Shown one piece after another: positions 9,462-19,978 of a stretch of 42,255 bases of DNA. The first letter of the stretch is position 1. Every line of letters begins with the position of its first letter. The notes beneath the pieces were generated by a model. That model made no database searches. It saw only the letters and a list, made by a program, of their open reading frames with translations, and was not told where the DNA came from. The position numbers and the translations under genes are program-made. Source of the DNA: Legionellales bacterium (GTDB lineage: Bacteria > Pseudomonadota > Gammaproteobacteria > DSM-16500); assembly GCA_023265835.1 (NCBI GenBank), contig JAHFSI010000010.1, positions 1 through 42,255 on the forward strand. The letters run 5' to 3'.

Positions 9462-9989
9462 TTATTGGTAACATACCTCAGGATGGGCCGCAGTTGTATG
9501 GCAGACGTATCTATAACCTACAAAATAATGTTCAGCAGCAGTATAAGCTGCTTCAAATGCCCATTGCGGTTTGCTTGTTATTTCATCAGGATTATCAATT
9601 AGATCTTTCGCTTCCATTCCAATTGTCCAATCAGGTGATTGATATAAACAATATTGGCTATTATAGACTTGATCATGCAAAGGAGCATCGATATAAATAG
9701 TTAATGGAGTCTCATCAGGCATTCCAGTTTTAAACTCGTCTTGGATATTAAACTTCGAATAAATTTTGGTTGTATTTACGTACTCATCCCAATGATTTTC
9801 AAGTCCATCACGTAAAAGTAGATAATGAGAGGGTATAAGAGCAAGTGGAGAAGATATAAGCAATCTAGTTAATGGCTTTTCTTGTGTTGGAATAAAGTCA
9901 GAAGCTTTTGGACATTGTATGACTTGAGCTAAAGCCATATGACTGCCAAGAATCGTTACTAGCGCAAATAAGGCTTTTGTAAATTGCAT
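9462..9989 (-). CDS. Small secreted protein, unknown
   Basis: Signal peptide MQFTKALFALVTILGSHMALAQ. Confidence 0.7.
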   Translation of the reverse strand: MQFTKALFALVTILGSHMALAQVIQCPKASDFIPTQEKPLTRLLISSPLALIPSHYLLLRDGLENHWDEYVNTTKIYSKFNIQDEFKTGMPDETPLTIYIDAPLHDQVYNSQYCLYQSPDWTIGMEAKDLIDNPDEITSKPQWAFEAAYTAAEHYFVGYRYVCHTTAAHPEVCYQ

Positions 9990-10171
9990 TTTAACTCCAT
10001 TTTTGCCGAGGCAAATATTTTGATATTAAGGGAGGTCAAATAATAACCATTAATGGCGCTTGTTGTCAATGTTTTTTACGAGTTTTTCTTAACCAAGTAA
10101 AGCCTTTTTCTAATTAGAAGCCTATTCTCTCACTCTCATAAGGATAGGTTTTGAGTAAGAGACCGTTTTTT

Positions 10172-10207
10172 ATCAGGTAACAAAAACGAGGGTTTTTGTT
10201 ACCTGAT
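10172..10207. repeat. Perfect 16-bp inverted repeat with 4-nt loop
   Basis: atcaggtaacaaaaac-gagg-gtttttgttacctgat. Confidence 0.95.
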
Positions 10208-10287
10208 TGACAGATACCCATAACCCCTATATTTTTCTCTGCATATGGTAATTGAAGTGGTTAAAATTTCAAAGTTAAATATCGTAT

Positions 10288-10437
10288 CTACTCGCCAGCT
10301 AGAGCACCAATCTCTCGGTTAAGTGCCATTTGAATAGCAATTAAAGGGTTAATGCCTTTATTGGCCATCGTTTGCAAATAGCTGGATATTCGACAATAGG
10401 CCAGGGTGGGGGGCGACTTGTGCATACCTAGCCCCAT
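10288..10437 (-). pseudogene. Short ORF resembling a transposase C-terminus (possibly IS66-like)
   Basis: MGLGMHKSPPTLAYCRISSYLQTMANKGINPLIAIQMALNREIGALAGE*. Confidence 0.3.
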
Positions 10438-10476
10438 TGTTTATAATGAATTGACTAACTTAGGAGTGCATGTCTA

Positions 10477-10914
10477 ATGGCATTGATAAAACATGAAGGC
10501 ATGGCATCGTGTACTCCTCATCAGCTATTTAGCTTGATTAGTTCAGTTGAGCATTATCCAAAATTTTTGTCCTGGTGCTCCGATGCCAAGATTAATAGTC
10601 GAAATCCAAATACTATTCAGGCTACCGTTTTTATACAAAAATATGGCATTTCCTTTCATTGTTCTTTCATATATACCTTGCGCTCAAAAAACGAAATCAT
10701 TGTGAATTTACCTTCAGGAGGGCCATTTTATAGTGTTTCTGGATTATGGCGATTTCAAGCTTATAATCACGAGACTAAATTTAGTTTTGAGTTGCAGCTA
10801 GAGTATAAGCATACTTGGTGGATTAATTTTTTTCTTATTCCAATTTTAAAAAATGAAGTCAAGAACCTGATAAAGTCGTTTGAACAAAGAGCATTAGCGT
10901 TATCTAAAAGGTGA
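10477..10914 (+). CDS. ratA: RatA-like START/cyclase-fold protein
   Basis: SCTPHQLFSLISSVEHYPKFLSWCSDAKI...FYSVSGLWRF...KSFEQRALAL. Confidence 0.85.
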   Translation: MALIKHEGMASCTPHQLFSLISSVEHYPKFLSWCSDAKINSRNPNTIQATVFIQKYGISFHCSFIYTLRSKNEIIVNLPSGGPFYSVSGLWRFQAYNHETKFSFELQLEYKHTWWINFFLIPILKNEVKNLIKSFEQRALALSKR

Positions 10915-10951
10915 TTACATCGTACTCAGTTCAATTGCTTCGGCTGTGTTG

Positions 10952-11677
10952 TTAAGGCCTAAGCGTAGGAAGATAATCAATTAAATAGGATTTTGATACC
11001 GATAATTCAGGTGTTTTTATGGGTTTTTCATCAGGATGGAAAAAATGTTGATGTGAAGCCAACAAAGTATTTTGTAATTTGATTTCTTCCTGCATGCGTT
11101 TTTGATACTCCGTTACACAACGATCTATCGAACGCTCTTGCATCTCTTCAAAATAAAGCAATAAATTTCCCATGATTGATTTTTCTCCGGCAAGCACGGT
11201 ATATTTTACAATTCCAAAATAATTTCCCCATTGAAAAATAATCACGGGCGGTAGGCCGCTCGGATAAAAAGCATCACCTGTCAAAAAATGATTGCCGTGC
11301 CAAAAAATTAATTCTTTTGTCGTATATTTTTTAAATTCTAAAAACTGTTTATGTGATAAATGCATTACGACACGATGTGCTTTGTTGTCTTTCAACATAA
11401 TGGCAATACGTTTTTTTAATAGCTCGATAGACTCCCTGTTTAGCACTTCATGTGGCAATAAAAATGACGTATGAAAATCATGGTGAGGATGACGAAGTGC
11501 CTTCAAATAATATTTTAAAATAGGATCAAATTGAGCATTACTGAGCTCTGTTTGATGCCAGGCCAGATAGTTAGTTTGATCAGGCGACAACGGTTTTCCT
11601 AAGGCAAAACAATGCATAATATCCGCTGTGGTGCGATGCATAGGATGCAAAATGAGAGTCGGGATTGTTTGAAACAT
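10952..11677 (-). CDS. Hypothetical protein
   Basis: Uninterrupted 241-aa ORF; no family recognised. Confidence 0.65.
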   Translation of the reverse strand: MFQTIPTLILHPMHRTTADIMHCFALGKPLSPDQTNYLAWHQTELSNAQFDPILKYYLKALRHPHHDFHTSFLLPHEVLNRESIELLKKRIAIMLKDNKAHRVVMHLSHKQFLEFKKYTTKELIFWHGNHFLTGDAFYPSGLPPVIIFQWGNYFGIVKYTVLAGEKSIMGNLLLYFEEMQERSIDRCVTEYQKRMQEEIKLQNTLLASHQHFFHPDEKPIKTPELSVSKSYLIDYLPTLRP

Positions 11678-11790
11678 TTTTTTGTGGCTCGTTCATATAA
11701 AGACCAATACTATACTTTAATTTTGACCATTTTGGAACCAAATCTTTGGAATTAACAATTGTTTTATGCGTTAGATAAACTTAACCATCA

Positions 11791-12624
11791 TTAGAACAAG
11801 TCCTCAGCAAATAATGTTAATTCATCATCCGTCATTTTGGGGGACATTACTTGCTGTTTTTCTAAATTCTTAAAGTCCCATTTATTTCTATCCATTAACT
11901 GGCTCAATCTCACGCTGGTTAGAGCATGCAGCATGTTGCTAGGGACCTTTGGATTTTCTGTTGCAAGTTGGTCGATAAGCACTTTCACTCGTTGTCGCAT
12001 GAGGTTTTCCTGAGAACCGCAAAGGTTACAGGGAATAATGGGATAAGCTTGTTCCTGGGCATATTTGATAATATCTTTTTCCTGACAATAGACCAACGGG
12101 CGAATGAGCACATGGCGTTTGTTGTCACTCAACAATTTAGGCGGCATAGAGCGAATTTCGCCGCTATAAAGAATCGACATTAACAAACTACGAATGAGAT
12201 CATCTCGATGGTGGCCCAATGCAATTTTATTAAACCCTTTTTCTTCCGCATAACGATAAATAATGCCTCGCCGCAATCTTGAACATAAAGAACAGTACGT
12301 ATTACCTTCTGGAATTTTAGCTTTAACAATGGAGTAAGTATCTCGAGTTAAAATTTCATAAGAAATTTGTGATTGTTCCAACCAAGCACGCAGCCTGCTA
12401 TCGTCCCAGCCCGGTTGAGATTGGTCTAGTGTAAATGCAAACAGTTCAAATTTATGATGGGTGCGGCGTTGCAATAGTTGCAAAATACGCATTAAAGTAA
12501 AGGAATCTTTACCACCTGAAAGACAAACCATCACGCGGTCGCCGGATTGGATCATATTGAAATCCGCAATCGCTTTGCCAGTGTAATGTAACAGTTTTTT
12601 TTCTACAGCAGATTCTTTAGACAA
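11791..12624 (-). CDS. ttcA: tRNA 2-thiocytidine(32) synthetase TtcA
   Basis: PP-loop [36 protein letters not shown]. Confidence 0.95.
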   Translation of the reverse strand: MSKESAVEKKLLHYTGKAIADFNMIQSGDRVMVCLSGGKDSFTLMRILQLLQRRTHHKFELFAFTLDQSQPGWDDSRLRAWLEQSQISYEILTRDTYSIVKAKIPEGNTYCSLCSRLRRGIIYRYAEEKGFNKIALGHHRDDLIRSLLMSILYSGEIRSMPPKLLSDNKRHVLIRPLVYCQEKDIIKYAQEQAYPIIPCNLCGSQENLMRQRVKVLIDQLATENPKVPSNMLHALTSVRLSQLMDRNKWDFKNLEKQQVMSPKMTDDELTLFAEDLF

Positions 12625-12764
12625 AATCAGGCCCTCTTAGTGATAGTTTTTGTATTTGCATTGGAAAGAATTTGGCTTATTTATGTGCATCCCGTTAATA
12701 ATGTTCATAAAAAAGAGTCTGGTATTATATAATAACATCCCACAAAACAAGGGGGATTATTTTT

Positions 12765-13103
12765 ATGACAACAGCACGACTTCTCAGTTTGGTCAATACA
12801 ACATCTAAAACGTTATCGCCTACCGCGGTGATGCAGAAGCAACCGCTCATCTCGAGTGAGCAATTATATTTTTATCTTATACTATATGTAGCAGCAATGG
12901 CTGGTTGCGTATTCACCCTGTTTTGTATGAAAATAGCAGTGGATTTTTTTGATGATAGGGAGCCTCATAGTAGAAACAACACTACTACGAATAGAAGACC
13001 GGCTCTTCAATTTTCAGGCAACCGTAGTCATTATGGTACGGTCGATCATAACGACCTCGAATTGGGTGGGACTAGGGAACCGAGTCTAAGAACTGTTTGG
13101 TAG
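12765..13103 (+). CDS. Small single-TM hypothetical protein
   Basis: 112-aa ORF with a hydrophobic helix LYFYLILYVAAMAGCVFTLFCM. Confidence 0.5.
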   Translation: MTTARLLSLVNTTSKTLSPTAVMQKQPLISSEQLYFYLILYVAAMAGCVFTLFCMKIAVDFFDDREPHSRNNTTTNRRPALQFSGNRSHYGTVDHNDLELGGTREPSLRTVW

Positions 13104-13189
13104 TACAAATAAAATTCAAAATAATGCAAAGATGTGGCCCTATGTCACCCATGGAAGTGCCTAGCCAACATCATTGATATGAGGAGCCT

Positions 13190-14959
13190 ATGATTAAATT
13201 CATCAAAAAATCGATCAGTTTCGGTGCAACAGCAGGATATTTATTTTATTTGGCTGCTTTTACTTTTGTAGGGGCATTGCTTTTTACCCCCTTATTTGGT
13301 TGGTGCGTTGCTGCGGTGATTTTCGCTGTGCTGGTAGAAGGGACTGTGTATGCAACCAATATCTATCAAGCTATAAAAAATAGTGATTATGAAAAAATCC
13401 TGGAATTGGCCTTGGCTGAGCAAACACTTAAAAAAGAAGAGCAGAATCAATTTAGAAAAGATTATTTTAACCTAAAAGAACACTTACATACGCTTTCTAA
13501 AGATATGGCATCTTATGCTGAAAAAGCGGAGGTTGAGAAACAGATTGTTGATGGAAAAAAATGCTTAAAAGCAATGATCTCTGAGTACAGAGATTATTTA
13601 AAAGGGCATGCTAGTAATTTTGCTTTTAAGGAGCGAGATAATTCTTTTCAAAATATAATCAATAGCAGAAAAAGATGGATACAGCTTAGTATACCTCTAT
13701 CCTTTGGTGCAGGTGTTTTCTCCGGTATATCAGCCTATGCTCTTATTATGCTTAAGTTTCTTGTTTCTCCTGTTGTTGTTGGCTGTCTGGCGAAAATGGG
13801 CATCACTGTGGTGTTTGCATCTACGGTGGGCGCACCGTTGCTTGCGGGCCTGGCTTGTTTAGGAAGCGGGCTTGTTATGTATGGCGCTGCTTCAAGGGTG
13901 ATAAAAAAGGGTGACTTAAATAAATGGGATGAAAGATTGGATGAGTTAGTCGCGAGCGATGAACCTAGTAAATTGAAGAAATATTCAAAAAGATGTGTGG
14001 CCTATACGGCTTTTCTTTTTTTAATGGTCTTTTCAATGGTAGCGACAGCTTGGTCTTTTTGTTCGCCCATTATCAACTTTACGACGAACATCGCATTAAG
14101 AATTATTGCTTATATCACTTTGGCCATGTTTGTTTTGCTGACATTGTTATTTAATGCTGATAATGCGTTACGATCTTTAAAAAAAATAGGCGCTGGTATT
14201 ACCGATAGTTGGACGCAGATCAACACAGCTTGGAACAATGAAAATATTCTGCAATTTTCTAACCCTTTTCGACATGGCACATCATTTATTATGTCATGCC
14301 ATGCTTATAGCTCGGGCATGACTACAGATAATTTTCCATTCATCTCTATTCCTCCGGCTTTCACAGCTCTTGTGGGGGCGATAATGGAATGGCTAGGTGA
14401 TTGGGATTATATGCCTGAGAACCATCATAACCATGATCATGACCATGATCATGATGATGATCACGATCATGGATCATTTTTATTAGATACGCTTGTTTTT
14501 TTTCTAAATTGTGCTGCTGTTGTATGGGACTATGTTGCCGTGGCGCTTGGAAGAATAGTGACAGGCAAATTGGCGGACTTACGGGAAAAGAACTTATGGA
14601 CAAAATCAAAGGAGAAATTTATTCCGACGAAGCCACTGCCTGATCCGCCCTGTTTATCTGAGGATGTAAAAAAATGTGTTGCTGTAAAAATGCTGCAAAA
14701 AGAAGAAAAACGATATGAAGATAAAAAAATCAAAGCCAAAAAAGCTGCTTTCAATCAAAAAGTGCAGCAAGTATCTGATTTTTCTTTTCACTTTGATGAA
14801 AGAGGAAAAACAGTGTTAATGAATACTACTGATACGCCTGCCATTGCCAAACGACGTTATCCTTCTTTCCTTTCTTTCTTTGGTGTTGAATCACCTCCAC
14901 CTCGTTCAAAGGAAGCATTGTGCAAAATAAGCAACAATGGATTTATTTTTGGAAGATAA
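13190..14959 (+). CDS. Polytopic membrane protein with His/Asp-rich loop
   Basis: Several hydrophobic segments; NHHNHDHDHDHDDDHDHG insert. Confidence 0.75.
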   Translation: MIKFIKKSISFGATAGYLFYLAAFTFVGALLFTPLFGWCVAAVIFAVLVEGTVYATNIYQAIKNSDYEKILELALAEQTLKKEEQNQFRKDYFNLKEHLHTLSKDMASYAEKAEVEKQIVDGKKCLKAMISEYRDYLKGHASNFAFKERDNSFQNIINSRKRWIQLSIPLSFGAGVFSGISAYALIMLKFLVSPVVVGCLAKMGITVVFASTVGAPLLAGLACLGSGLVMYGAASRVIKKGDLNKWDERLDELVASDEPSKLKKYSKRCVAYTAFLFLMVFSMVATAWSFCSPIINFTTNIALRIIAYITLAMFVLLTLLFNADNALRSLKKIGAGITDSWTQINTAWNNENILQFSNPFRHGTSFIMSCHAYSSGMTTDNFPFISIPPAFTALVGAIMEWLGDWDYMPENHHNHDHDHDHDDDHDHGSFLLDTLVFFLNCAAVVWDYVAVALGRIVTGKLADLREKNLWTKSKEKFIPTKPLPDPPCLSEDVKKCVAVKMLQKEEKRYEDKKIKAKKAAFNQKVQQVSDFSFHFDERGKTVLMNTTDTPAIAKRRYPSFLSFFGVESPPPRSKEALCKISNNGFIFGR

Positions 14960-14975
14960 CATATCGCCTCGCCTA

Positions 14976-16967
14976 TCAAGAAGGACAAAACGTAATCGTA
15001 TAATTCACCGCATTCGTTGTATTGCTGCCAGTAATATCATCACATCCAAACAAACTAGATTTATCATCAAACTGCCATGAGTAGGCAGTAGGGCATCCTT
15101 GTTTCATAAAGACAATGCCGGGCAACACGTTGTTTGTCCAGACAGTATTGTTTGTAACGCAAGGCACTGTAGTACTGGGTACCACAATACCTGATCCGTA
15201 AGTTGCCCAGTTCACACATCCACAGCCATTGGTTGTGCTAGGGGGCGGATTGGCAGAGGTATTAAAGCATGTGCCCAAGTCCATATTAGGCTGTGCTACA
15301 CAGGCAAGCAGTCCCCATGTTGAATAGGCTGTTCCTGCGGCCAAGTTACCGACTGTACCATTAATGTTGCCATTGGATGTCACGCCCGATGCGGAATCGC
15401 AACTGAAATACACATCGCCTGGATTATTCTGGCTTGAAGGAACGGTCAAACTAGTATTTTTAAAACTGCAGACTTGATTAGGTGTGTCATAACCTAACAG
15501 TGTACCGCAATAACTATTCAATGTTGTGGGGCTTGCTGTTCTATCATAAAAAAGTCCGCAAACCGTACCGCTTGGGCAGCTGGTTGAATCAGTGCAGCCA
15601 GCATTAGAAGTCGCTGTCACATATCGATAGCGATAAGCCGGTGCAGGTGTCGGCGATGCAGTAGGATCAAAAGTCCATGAGCAACCACCCAATCCATTTG
15701 TTTGTGTTACCTTTCCCGGCGAACCACAATTATATTCAGACGGGCTAAAAGCATTTGCAAATGAAAAGTTCGTAGTAGGTGTTGTTTGTATTCCAATGTT
15801 TGTTCCATTCAAAATAGAAATGTCATAATTATCGACGGTACTACGCTGCAGCGTAAATTCAGCGAGTGTAGCGGGTTGATTAAATCCTACTCCTACTGGA
15901 CAGCCCCCAGTGCCGCCGCCACAATCAGCTGTTTGACAGCTAGAGCTGGTACAAACTGTTCTGCCTGCGATGTTTCCACTCCAAATAAAAGGAAAACCAT
16001 AATCGGGCATGAGTGCAGTGTTGGTACCGCCCGAAGCAGACAATTGATACACACCATTAGCAGGGGCAGGTGCTGGATAAAAACAATAGCCTGCACCTGC
16101 ATTTGCACTCGAGTTGCAAAGTGAAGGATAGGTACAATCGGCATTCGAGCGACACCCATTACCGTTGACGTTTGCGCTTACTGCTCCAAACCAGATACTT
16201 TGATTACAATTATTAATAAAAGTAATCGTGCGCACACCTTTACCAGTGCTGTTATTCACGACAGTCGATGATGTGACTTCGCCTGATACGCTGCCTGATG
16301 TTGCTGTATAACCCACTGAGACGGCACCGCTGGTTGCCGAGGTAGTAAAAGAACCCGTAATGACGCACTGTGCGCCTGGGCTCAATGATGTGCAATTCGT
16401 TGTACTGCCTTGAGTGTAACCCGCCGTATTTCCAGTATTTTGGGCCAATACTAAATTGTTCAGCGTGGTAGAACCATTATTCGTAAATGTAAACTCTAAT
16501 GGATAGGTCGTATTACTTAATATCGCAGACGGGAACCCAATCACGACATCGCCTTGTAATACGGAATTGCCGGCTGCTTGTGTTGTACTAACAATATTCG
16601 AGACTGGAATTTGGACTTTGTTTTTACCATATTCCATAAAAACACTTAGTCTTTTTTCTCCTGCCGTTTTAGGAATGAGAATCAATCCGACAGTACACGT
16701 TTGTCCGATCGTCAATTTTAATCCTGAACAACTGTCCACCATGCTGACTTCAGACAAGGGCGAAGAGTTATTGGAAACATCTAATCGCGTGGGCATAGCA
16801 AAAGGCAAATTATTTTTTAAAGTAAAAAGAACAGAATAACTATGGTTCAATTGTGTCCTAGCCGGCACACTGCCTGACTGCGACCAACCAATAGGGTCTT
16901 TTCCTGCATGGGCAGTCAAGCTGAATAAAACTAGCGCTAAAGACACTAACCATCGTATCAAATACAT
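14976..16967 (-). CDS. Secreted thaumatin-like protein with N-terminal beta-sandwich-like region
   Basis: Signal peptide; TITFINNCNQSIWFGA...DNYDISILNGTNIGI...CPTAYSWQFDDKSSLFGCDD...NYTITFCP; Cys-rich. Confidence 0.8.
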   Translation of the reverse strand: MYLIRWLVSLALVLFSLTAHAGKDPIGWSQSGSVPARTQLNHSYSVLFTLKNNLPFAMPTRLDVSNNSSPLSEVSMVDSCSGLKLTIGQTCTVGLILIPKTAGEKRLSVFMEYGKNKVQIPVSNIVSTTQAAGNSVLQGDVVIGFPSAILSNTTYPLEFTFTNNGSTTLNNLVLAQNTGNTAGYTQGSTTNCTSLSPGAQCVITGSFTTSATSGAVSVGYTATSGSVSGEVTSSTVVNNSTGKGVRTITFINNCNQSIWFGAVSANVNGNGCRSNADCTYPSLCNSSANAGAGYCFYPAPAPANGVYQLSASGGTNTALMPDYGFPFIWSGNIAGRTVCTSSSCQTADCGGGTGGCPVGVGFNQPATLAEFTLQRSTVDNYDISILNGTNIGIQTTPTTNFSFANAFSPSEYNCGSPGKVTQTNGLGGCSWTFDPTASPTPAPAYRYRYVTATSNAGCTDSTSCPSGTVCGLFYDRTASPTTLNSYCGTLLGYDTPNQVCSFKNTSLTVPSSQNNPGDVYFSCDSASGVTSNGNINGTVGNLAAGTAYSTWGLLACVAQPNMDLGTCFNTSANPPPSTTNGCGCVNWATYGSGIVVPSTTVPCVTNNTVWTNNVLPGIVFMKQGCPTAYSWQFDDKSSLFGCDDITGSNTTNAVNYTITFCPS

Positions 16968-16986
16968 TGTTCGATCACTCCTGCCA

Positions 16987-17820
16987 TTATTCGGGGTAAT
17001 ACGTTAAGCTGAGAAATAAGGTGTTTGCATTGATTTTGTTTCTAAGCGACTCATTATCATAATTCGTGCCTGTTTCTGTGGCATAATTGACGCCATTGCC
17101 GGTTTGGACGGTGCCATAATGAATGTGATCATATTCAAAATTGAGAGACAATGTTTTTAGAATGGCAAAATCAATGCCAGCGCCAAATTGATAAGAGAAC
17201 TGTGTATTAGAAACGCTTGCAAAGGCCGGACTCACGCGGGGAGTCACATTAGGCGTCGCCTGTTCCGTATAATTAGATGTAGAATAAATACCTGCGCCAG
17301 CGCCTGCTAATATATAAGGCATCGCTATGCCGACACGGCATACGCCGGCTTTTAATAGTGCCATTAAATTTGATAACTGTACTTGATAAGAAAAATCATA
17401 ATTTCTAAAATCAGGCAGTGAGTATTGGTCGATATAACCAGACACTTTGGCCGCGGCAGCAGACATATATCGCAAGCCTAAACTAACACCGGGAAATATA
17501 GCTTCAGGCCGTTGCCAAGCCGCTCCTATTTCAATAAATCCAACCGGTTCATTGGTAATCGTATTTCTAACATAATGATCATCAGGCCAGCCTGCACCTG
17601 TGCCTAGATAGTTATCGCCGCTCGATTGATTGAGCATTTCACCCGCGCCCACGCTGATATAAAACCGAGGGACCAATGTATTGTTTGGTACAGTCAACGA
17701 AGCGGCTGCCCATGATTGGCAGCTTAGACAGAAAACAAAACTTGCAATACTCATCCGTTTCATGACTAATCCCTTTTTGAAGAAACTTTTTCTCATATAC
17801 TTTGAAAAAAAGCAAGACAT
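16987..17820 (-). CDS. Outer-membrane beta-barrel protein
   Basis: Signal sequence; FYISVGAGEM..., GAGAGIYST, FQFGAGIDFAILKTLSLNFEYDHI-type strands; C-terminal LFLSLTYYPE. Confidence 0.75.
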   Translation of the reverse strand: MSCFFSKYMRKSFFKKGLVMKRMSIASFVFCLSCQSWAAASLTVPNNTLVPRFYISVGAGEMLNQSSGDNYLGTGAGWPDDHYVRNTITNEPVGFIEIGAAWQRPEAIFPGVSLGLRYMSAAAAKVSGYIDQYSLPDFRNYDFSYQVQLSNLMALLKAGVCRVGIAMPYILAGAGAGIYSTSNYTEQATPNVTPRVSPAFASVSNTQFSYQFGAGIDFAILKTLSLNFEYDHIHYGTVQTGNGVNYATETGTNYDNESLRNKINANTLFLSLTYYPE

Positions 17821-17967
17821 TTCAGTAGAAATTTATTTTTTATAATTAGGCCATCAGTACGCGATCTCAAATAATTTGATAACGTTACTGTAAAGTGATT
17901 GGAATTTATCTATTTTCAGCTCGGCCCAGCTTTGCTATGCTGGCATTTGGTTTAAGGAGGAAATAGG

Positions 17968-18063
17968 ATGGAAGATGCTTGGTTAGTCGGCCTCATTTTG
18001 GTATTTTTCGGAACATGCTTTTTTCTTATTAAATTTTATGATTTTTTATCGCGAGGTGAATGA
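17968..18063 (+). CDS. 31-aa membrane peptide upstream of kdpF
   Basis: MEDAWLVGLILVFFGTCFFLIKFYDFLSRGE*; preceded by aaggagg; absent from ORF track. Confidence 0.6.
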   Translation: MEDAWLVGLILVFFGTCFFLIKFYDFLSRGE

Positions 18064-18149
18064 TGACGCTTTATCTCGTTTGTGGAGCCGTTACTTTTTG
18101 TTTGTTTGTGTATTTATTGATTGTGCTTTTTAAGCCTGAATTATTTTAA
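18060..18149 (+). CDS. kdpF: KdpF-like small subunit
   Basis: MMTLYLVCGAVTFCLFVYLLIVLFKPELF*, immediately before kdpA; start overlaps the previous stop (ATGATGA). Confidence 0.8.
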   Translation: MMTLYLVCGAVTFCLFVYLLIVLFKPELF

Positions 18150-18160
18150 GGGATTTAATA

Positions 18161-19978
18161 ATGTCTGGAAATGGATTTTTACAAATCTGTATCTATGTTT
18201 TAGCACTTCTTATTATTACCAAGCCTGTTGGCCTATATATGGCCCATGTTTATGAAAATCATCCGATTTGGTTAGACCGCTTGTTTGGACCATTCGAACG
18301 ATTTTTCTATCGTTTGTCAGGCATTCAGACTACCGATGGCATGGATTGGAAAAGATATTTAATTGCCATGCTTGTTTTTAATTTTTTTGGATGCTTGATT
18401 GTCTATGGAATACAACGATTACAATTTTATTTGCCATTAAACCCCCAAGCTCTTTCTGCGCCTTCACCTGAATTAAGTTTTAATACTGCAACAAGTTTTG
18501 TGACCAATACCAATTGGCAATCTTATGGCGGTGAGACAACAATGAGTTATCTTACGCAAATGCTGGCACTCACGGTACAGAATTTTCTTTCTGCTGCCAC
18601 AGGCATGGCATTATTGATTGCTTTAATAAGAGGGATTCGAGCACATGAAAGTTCCAATTTAGGAAATTTCTGGGTTGATACCATTCGCGGCACTTTATAT
18701 ATTTTACTTCCACTTTCGTTCGTATTTGCCATTTTTTTAGGTTCGCAAGGTGTCATTCAAAATTTTAAATCTAATCAAAAAATCACATTGTTACATCCCA
18801 TTAGCTATCAACAAGCCATGCAAGACCAAGCAGGCCATGTTATGAATGACGCAAACGGCAATGCTAAAATGCAAACTATTCATATGACAGAACAAGTCAT
18901 ACCCATGGGGCCTGTTGCATCACAAATAGCTATTAAACAGCTTGGAACGAATGGTGGTGGTTATTTTAACGTGAGTTCTGCTCATCCATTTGAAGACCCA
19001 ACGCCATTAAGTAATTTTTTTGAAATGCTCGCGATTTTATTTATACCCGCCGCATTATGTTATACGTTAGGAGTCATGGTCAATGACAGAAGGCAAGGAT
19101 GGGCCCTGTTGGCTGCCATGTTTCTTATTTTTATACCGTTTATGTGTTTGGCTGTCTTTGAAGAACAACAAGGCAATCCAGCTTTTACTTCGTTTGGAAT
19201 AGACCAAATGGCAAAATCAAACCTATTTCCAGGCGGAAACATGGAGGGCAAGGAAACACGTTTTGGAATTATCAACTCAGCACTTTGGGCAACAGCTACA
19301 ACAGCTGCATCAAATGGTTCAGTAAATGCTATGCACGATTCATTTACACCGCTTGGGGGGCTTGTGCCGCTATGGATGATGCATTTAGGTGAAGCGGTGT
19401 TTGGCGGAGTCGGTTCTGGTTTATACGGCATGTTGTTATTTGTCATCATCACTGTCTTTGTTGCAGGCCTCATGATAGGACGAACACCAGAATATTTAGG
19501 TAAAAAAATCGAGCCTTATGAAATGAAGATGGCATCCATTGGCGTGCTTATTATGCCGCTTATCGTTTTATTTTTTACAGCTATTGCAACAGTGACCAAA
19601 GCAGGTGTGAGTGCAATCGCAAATCCCGGCGCGCATGGATTTACAGAAGTGTTATATGCCTTCACATCGATGACAAATAATAACGGTAGTGCTTTTGCCG
19701 GCCTTAATACCAATACACCTTTTTATAATATGTTAGGTGGAGTTGCAATGCTATTGGGGCGCTATTGGATAGCTATACCTGTACTTGTTATTGCAGGATC
19801 GTTGGCAAAGAAAAAAGTGGTTCCATCAGGCGAAGGAACACTTGTGACTCATTCGCCTCTTTTTATTGTTCTTTTAGCAAGTATCACAATTATATTGGGC
19901 GCACTTTCCTTTTTGCCTGCATTAGCGCTAGGGCCAATCGTTGAGCAACTGATGTTATGGGGACAATATGGGCACTAA
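18161..19978 (+). CDS. kdpA: Potassium-transporting ATPase subunit KdpA
   Basis: [59 protein letters not shown]. Confidence 0.97.
   Translation: MSGNGFLQICIYVLALLIITKPVGLYMAHVYENHPIWLDRLFGPFERFFYRLSGIQTTDGMDWKRYLIAMLVFNFFGCLIVYGIQRLQFYLPLNPQALSAPSPELSFNTATSFVTNTNWQSYGGETTMSYLTQMLALTVQNFLSAATGMALLIALIRGIRAHESSNLGNFWVDTIRGTLYILLPLSFVFAIFLGSQGVIQNFKSNQKITLLHPISYQQAMQDQAGHVMNDANGNAKMQTIHMTEQVIPMGPVASQIAIKQLGTNGGGYFNVSSAHPFEDPTPLSNFFEMLAILFIPAALCYTLGVMVNDRRQGWALLAAMFLIFIPFMCLAVFEEQQGNPAFTSFGIDQMAKSNLFPGGNMEGKETRFGIINSALWATATTAASNGSVNAMHDSFTPLGGLVPLWMMHLGEAVFGGVGSGLYGMLLFVIITVFVAGLMIGRTPEYLGKKIEPYEMKMASIGVLIMPLIVLFFTAIATVTKAGVSAIANPGAHGFTEVLYAFTSMTNNNGSAFAGLNTNTPFYNMLGGVAMLLGRYWIAIPVLVIAGSLAKKKVVPSGEGTLVTHSPLFIVLLASITIILGALSFLPALALGPIVEQLMLWGQYGH

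Noticed and set aside
14361-14609. Antisense His/Asp-rich ORF
   Set aside because: Arises from self-complementary catgatc repeats; the plus-strand membrane protein explains the region
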